Source: Metallyticus violacea
Taxonomy: Eukaryota; Arthropoda; Insecta; Mantodea; Metallyticidae
DNA: 64,000 nucleotides
Assembly: GCA_030762175.1 (NCBI GenBank)
Contig: CM060834.1
Coordinates: 33,416,501 to 33,480,500 of the forward strand
Direction of reading: 5' to 3'
Shown here: piece by piece, positions 59,350-64,000 of the stretch
Layout of the letters: the number at the start of each line of letters is the position of its first letter
How positions within the stretch are numbered: the stretch's first letter is position 1
Translations under genes and position numbers: made by a program
Notes under the pieces: generated by a model
Told to the model about the DNA's origin: nothing
Databases searched by the model: none
The model's input: the letters and a program-made list of their open reading frames with translations, nothing else

Positions 59350-59637
59350 TTGGACATATCATTTTTCCACAGGCAGTTCGCAAGTAGTTTTAACCGCAGG
59401 CAAAATCAATTTAATGCCCTAATGATCGCCTGGGCATATATTGGTGAGAAAGAAAATTATACTTCTAAGATTTACATTTGCTTCTTGTTTCTATTTGTTT
59501 ATTATTTTCAGTTTTTTACCCTAACTATGCTGGAAGGGGATGTTAAATGGGAAAAAGAAACCAAGTTTGAAACTGGTTATTGGAGGCAGTATGCTGCTCA
59601 AGGGCTGTCTTTTTTATTTGCCCTGTTTGTGTTATAA
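59350..59637 (+). other. Open frame of 95 codons, unidentified
   Basis: The frame contains ALMIAWAYIGEKEN, a hydrophobic run, then DVKWEKETKFETGYWRQYAA and a hydrophobic C-terminus. Sequence near 59367 (TTTTTCCACAG) and 59500-59510 (TTATTTTCAG) looks like splice acceptors and GGTGAGAA at 59442 like a donor, but splicing out 59443-59510 would break the frame. No domain is recognised; probably chance. Confidence 0.15.
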
Positions 59638-59639
59638 AT

Positions 59640-60660
59640 TAACTGTCTCTTCCTAGCTCTCCTTAGGTAGTAAATGCAGTTAACTCCGGTTAAAACTAGT
59701 TCTGTAAAGACAGATCGATTATGCACTAGAACCTTATGCTGACTAAAGCTCTTCAAATATGCTCTTTATCTTACAGCTGCTTTAAAAGAAGCTAAAGTGA
59801 AAATAATAACAAAAACTTGTTCAAGAGTCTTCAACGGAAGCTTATGTTTCCAGAGTCTTTATAAATATGTTCTTGGACAAATAAACATCAGCAGTTCATT
59901 TGTTTATACTTAATTTATTTATGGTGATTGTGAGTAATTAATTTATTGGCAAACAAAGATCCACTTATCTACCAGAATTTATATAGTTTTGCATATAGCA
60001 CAAAAATTACCAGCACTATTTTTTTTTTCTCCCTATTGTCAATTTTGCTCTTTTCTGTTTAAAGGTGTAAATGTTTATTCGTGGTTTGTTTGAACACATA
60101 TCAATGCTGTAGGAGCATCCTAATATCAGTTTTTCTTTCTTTTTCTTAATTTTTAACGACAGGTTTCTTATTACAATGTTAGTGATCTTCAATTGACTGC
60201 GCCAATCTTTGAATTGTCAACAAGCCGTTTTCTTTTGCCGTTGTTGTCATCCGGTGAAGGAATTTCTTGCTTACATTTTTATTATGTCAGAGTTAGTTTT
60301 TTTTCCCAGGTTTTCACGGACCTTAACACTAATTGTTGGCACACTTAGGCCTGGATCTTTGTATTTTTTTCAGCACTAATAAGACTTCTTCCTTATCCGA
60401 AAATGTTGTTAGTCGTCACGCTTGAGAGAACGTTTTTCATTTTATTAAAACTCAACCAATTACCTCTGTTTCCCTGTCTTGGCCTCATTTTACATTCCTT
60501 CACCTTTCTTCTTTGTTTGTAATGCTAAGAAAATCCTTTTTCATGGACCAACTGCTTATTTTCTCATCTGCATGTCTTTTAAATGATGTCTGAGTACAAA
60601 TGTACTTATTTACAATTTGTTGTCTTTATTTAAATGATGTTCATTTAGATACAAACAGCA
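59640..60660. other. No gene seen
   Basis: T-rich DNA, no recognised feature. Confidence 0.4.
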
Positions 60661-60661
60661 A

Positions 60662-60690
60662 CATCAATAACAACAACAATAATGATGATG

Positions 60691-60779
<89 letters not shown>
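60662..60779 (+). repeat. Compound (AAC)/(GAT)/(AAT)n microsatellite
   Basis: Short AAC and GAT runs followed by about 30 AAT units. The polyasparagine and polyleucine frames across it are artefacts. Confidence 0.95.
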
Positions 60780-60780
<1 letters not shown>

Positions 60781-62026
60781 GAAAATTCGCAAACTTAAAA
60801 AACACAACTGTGTTTCTATTGTTTAATTCCATAGTTATAGCGACTAGGCATTGTGCTTCCCCCCTACTATTTCACATGGTGTTTATAGTTTCATAATCGT
60901 CAATGTCACTAAAACCCAACGTTTCTAAATAGGTGTACAGTTCTTAGATATCTACTTTTTGTATTACTGATGGTAGAGAAACAGAGTATGCAGCTGTTAT
61001 ACATATAATGGTTATTAATACGGACTTACGTCAAGTGTCGTCGTAACTTCTTGGTATTCTTGTATTAATAGCTATCGTTATACACGTTCGTTGCATAATA
61101 TACTATTAATAGCTTATCCAAAATAAATGGAAAACTCGTATGATATTTGATTGTGAGTAATGTTGCATCAATATGATAAAAATAATAAAATATATACAAT
61201 AACGTATGCTATTATTGAAAAAAAAATATTATTTTACTTTGGAGTGTGTCATATTTATCTTGCTCACACAAAATAACTTTTCTTATCCGTCAACAGAAAA
61301 ACTGTTTCAAACTAAAGTTTTTAAACATCATGGGGGAGTTCTTGCTGAGGGTATAATTTTTGCATCTATATTAATATAGAAAATACCGTATAGAACTTCA
61401 TTTTGTAAATGACACTGTACATTTTATGCAAAAATAAATTTACCCTCTCCAAGAGGTATTCAGAAATGTATCATACTGTACCATTTTAGTCCAGAAAATA
61501 GTAAATATAGAAATGATAAATGCACGACTTCTTTTATTTAATAGCACTACAGTGTATTTATTTAACTAAATATTTTAACTTCTTCAATAATAAAAGCGAA
61601 TAAATCGTTGTCTGTCAACTTACATTCTTCGTAGATCAACAGCATTTCTTCTTTCTCTTCATGTGAGTACATCTTGTAATTTTACATCTTTACATGTAGT
61701 ACTTTGATGAATGACTATAGTACACTGGTATGTAAGTTATTGCTACTTCAGTTTGAAGGGTGAGGGCGATGAGTTACCTACCCCCACCTCCCTTTCAGAC
61801 ACCTGTGTTTACATGAGTCGGAAATATAACTCTCCTACAGAACTCTCCTACAGTGTTACATACCAAGGCATTAAACATTTTGGTTTCTTCAATAACTGTG
61901 CCCTCATTATTTGCACATCTATTAATTTCTGACAGAAATGATACAAAGTGATATATTTTTGAATAGTTCTTGGAGAGGATAAATGTCTTCTTCAATAAAA
62001 TCCACACAAAGTATACACTCAACAAT
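60780..62026. other. No gene seen
   Basis: AT-rich; frame at 61711-61932 is unidentified. Confidence 0.4.
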
Positions 62027-62335
62027 ACTCCCCCTTTGTTTTTGGTTAATTTACGGACACTGTTTAACATCTCAGGTCATCAAGCGTCCCATTCAATTCA
62101 GGGCCTGAAACGGCCGACAAATTTTGCTCAGAGGCCTCTTCTTTCAGGCTTGAGGTTCTTTATCGTGCCGTAAATGTACGACACGGGACCCACGGCTTTA
62201 CTTCCCTTCCGAAGTAAGCCATACTTAAGATTTTTACGCCCGAAAAAATCCATCGGTCCTAGCTGGGTTTGAACCCGCGAGGTTTACGGGGCAAGTATGG
62301 TTACCACTTCACTACCAGGATCTACGAACTCCCCC
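62027..62335 (-). mobile_element. SINE1 copy with 8-bp target-site duplication
   Basis: ACTCCCCC at 62027-62034 and 62328-62335 brackets a minus-orientation SINE1 with tail TTTACGGACACTGTTTAACA at the left, a conserved body, B box (plus strand GGGTTTGAACCCGCGAGG) and a shortened head at the right lacking several bases between the B box and GGCAAGTATGG. Confidence 0.9.
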
Positions 62336-63244
62336 ATGATGTTAAACATTTTTGTTTGTTTGACGCTTCATAAAAACTATTTTCGGTGAGCAAGATAAAT
62401 GAGAAACCCTGTATAATACGCTGGAACAAAGATTATTTAAACGAGCAGATCTATTTATTAAATTATATATGAAAATTTAATTAAGTGTAAGATATGGAAG
62501 TAAAATGTATGCACTTGACTATGAGACATTTTATTTTGACTATTCCTCATTTATTGATAATTACGAGAACTGTTTAATAAGGACTGACACTAATGTTGTA
62601 AATCAACTGATTATCAAGGTTAACAAATTCATACTTCTGTACCTTTCAAAATACTCAAAATATTAAAAATGTCATTAAATTTAATGGAATAGGAAGGAGG
62701 AACTTGCTACAGGTTGCGTCCAATCATGTAATCTTCACCCCGCTGTGTAGCCGTTTGTGGTATATATTTATTATCTGTAATAATGTAGAGGCAACGTTGT
62801 TATTTTACGTTCGAATAAATAATTAAGTTAAATTGCTGGAATATAATGAAAAAAAAAAACCACAAACAAACAAACAACATATCCTCTAAACATATGTGTA
62901 CATACATGCCTTTGGTTTGTACGATGCGTAATTAATGAGATATGCCAGTTGATTGTTTGAATTGCTACATATAACCGTACGGTTCGTCATTGGTGTGGCG
63001 TTCTATCGTATGCTGTTACAATTGATCGTCGGAAAGCGACCTTAGTGTGCCAACGTCGCTATGTACGGGGATTTGACTTTCATATGTCATTAAGTTTTGC
63101 GTTTAGTATAATGCTATGCATTGTCACTCGTGAAGGACACTTACGGCACACCTCCTATGAACAAACCTTTACGAAAAACCCACCCCTTAATTAAAATCTC
63201 GAATAATGCAAGTTGCTTCAGAACAGCCTTTAAAGCTTTGGCCG
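62336..63244. other. No gene seen
   Basis: AT-rich to about 62900, then more balanced sequence with no recognised block. Confidence 0.4.
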
Positions 63245-63260
63245 CTTGTATGACGTCTTA

Positions 63261-63296
<36 letters not shown>

Positions 63297-63415
63297 GGTT
63301 GGAAAAAAAGGTCGCAAAGGACCAGGTCAGGCCAGATCAACGGTACTATGGATATATTCAGATACTCATTTGCCACAATGTCTTGCTGCAACCTCCACCG
63401 TTTAAAAACATTCCT
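63200..63415 (-). pseudogene. Possible mariner C-terminal fragment
   Basis: The minus strand has WPDLVLCDLFFQP (about 63345-63300), like YSPDLAPCDFFLFP around the third catalytic acid. After a 33-base homopolymer (T on the plus strand at 63263-63295) comes QAAKALKAVLKQLA (about 63240-63205), like the helix that follows KxxLxGxRF. The match is short and could be chance. Confidence 0.35.
63263..63295. repeat. Poly(T) tract, 33 bases; second tract at 63417-63437
   Basis: Two long T runs about 120 bp apart, both inside the transposon-like region. Confidence 0.9.
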
Positions 63416-63519
63416 CTTTTTTTTTTTTTTTTTTTTTCAACATACATCCTTCTTTATTTTGCAGTGTTCAGCTGCATCCGCTGAATGCTTTGGAATTGTG
63501 AACCGTTTATAATCGAAGA

Positions 63520-63870
63520 AGATAATGACCGTAACCTTATACTCCGACTTCTGTGCTCGTTTTGGGGGTTCATTGACCACTTTCAACATATTGTGTTGTT
63601 GTTTTCTTCTCTGGATCGGAACTGTGCATCCATCTTACATCAGCACCAAGCAAAACACTAGAAGTGCCACTAATTTGGAGTTTCCGATGCCTTTCCAGTC
63701 ATGCTCATCATATTTCAAGGCATCCAGCAAATTCATGATGATGTTTTGTATGAGAGATGCAACATTCTTGTCAGTCCACTATGCACAAGTAACATCTTGT
63801 GAGGTAGCTGTGTTCTCGCCAAATTCTTGGGCTGGCGAACTTCTATTTTCCCTCTATACAATCCTAAAAA
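63520..63870 (-). pseudogene. Transposon-like protein fragment, unassigned
   Basis: One minus-strand frame reads WTDKNVASLIQNIIMNLLDA then KYDEHDWKGIGNSKLVALLV (about 63780-63655), and after a stop NEPPKRAQKSEYKVTVI. The segment KYxEHxWxxxGDLKVVALLxGL recurs in an insect repeat protein usually annotated as uncharacterised. I cannot assign a class. The 150-codon plus-strand frame over the same bases is antisense to it. Confidence 0.3.
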
Positions 63871-63912
63871 TACAACATTCATTTCACTCTGAGTTATTAA
63901 ACGATTCTTTTC

Positions 63913-63915
<3 letters not shown>

Positions 63916-63964
<49 letters not shown>
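63916..63964. repeat. (TA)n microsatellite
   Basis: About 24 TA units. Confidence 0.95.
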
Positions 63965-63965
<1 letters not shown>

Positions 63966-64000
63966 AACGTAGTATAGGATCACCTTCCAGAGAGTGCTGT

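Noticed and set aside
63525..63977. A 150-codon plus-strand open frame
   Set aside because: It ends in a TA microsatellite and is antisense to a transposon-like fragment; no domain seen.

Overview
The window reads as repeat-rich, AT-rich, non-genic DNA from an arthropod, most likely an insect. The evidence is the mix of degenerate mariner and other IS630/Tc1-like transposases, a Penelope-like GIY-YIG endonuclease, a non-LTR reverse transcriptase remnant, several tRNA-derived SINE families and AT-rich microsatellites. A large-genome polyneopteran such as a cockroach or termite would fit, but that is inference. I found no host protein-coding gene, rRNA or functional tRNA that I would defend. 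Nearly every open frame is short, and many of the longest are translations of SINEs or microsatellites.

Layout. 0-10 kb: the 3' end of a Penelope-like element at the left edge, a SINE2 head fragment, two decayed transposase-like genes, a deletion-derivative mariner, a possible THAP-type zinc-finger fragment, a tyrosine-recombinase pseudogene, and a transposase C-terminus hit by a tail-only SINE1. 10-19 kb: mostly blank, with a possible solo LTR carrying a CATTCA-rich minisatellite. 19-22.4 kb: a SINE1, a near full-length dead mariner interrupted by a SINE2, and a reverse-transcriptase remnant. 22-31 kb: AT-rich DNA, one SINE1, one Tc1-like transposase pseudogene, a degenerate tandem repeat and a tRNA-like sequence. 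31.4-35.1 kb: the most unusual object, two copies of an unassigned transposon with 28-bp terminal inverted repeats, lying head to head and each containing an internal tandem duplication. 35-40 kb: a mariner remnant, two other transposase remnants and three SINE families close together. 40-52 kb: SINE1 copies (one inverted pair), a four-unit tandem repeat, a degenerate transposase, long poly(A) tracts and another transposase fragment. 52-64 kb: a mariner remnant, a second copy of the 38-kb element in opposite orientation, a long blank, a SINE1, and transposon-protein fragments at the right edge.

The sequences do not form a pathway; they are a stratified record of insertions. SINE1 (nine copies) and SINE2 carry tRNA-like A and B boxes. 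Several copies have clean 8-14 bp target-site duplications, so they moved by target-primed reverse transcription using a partner LINE that is not identified here. Nesting gives relative ages: SINE2 is younger than the mariner at 19.9 kb, and SINE1 is younger than the transposase remnant at 9.7 kb. Family assignments rest on recognised protein motifs and by-eye comparison; no database search was run.
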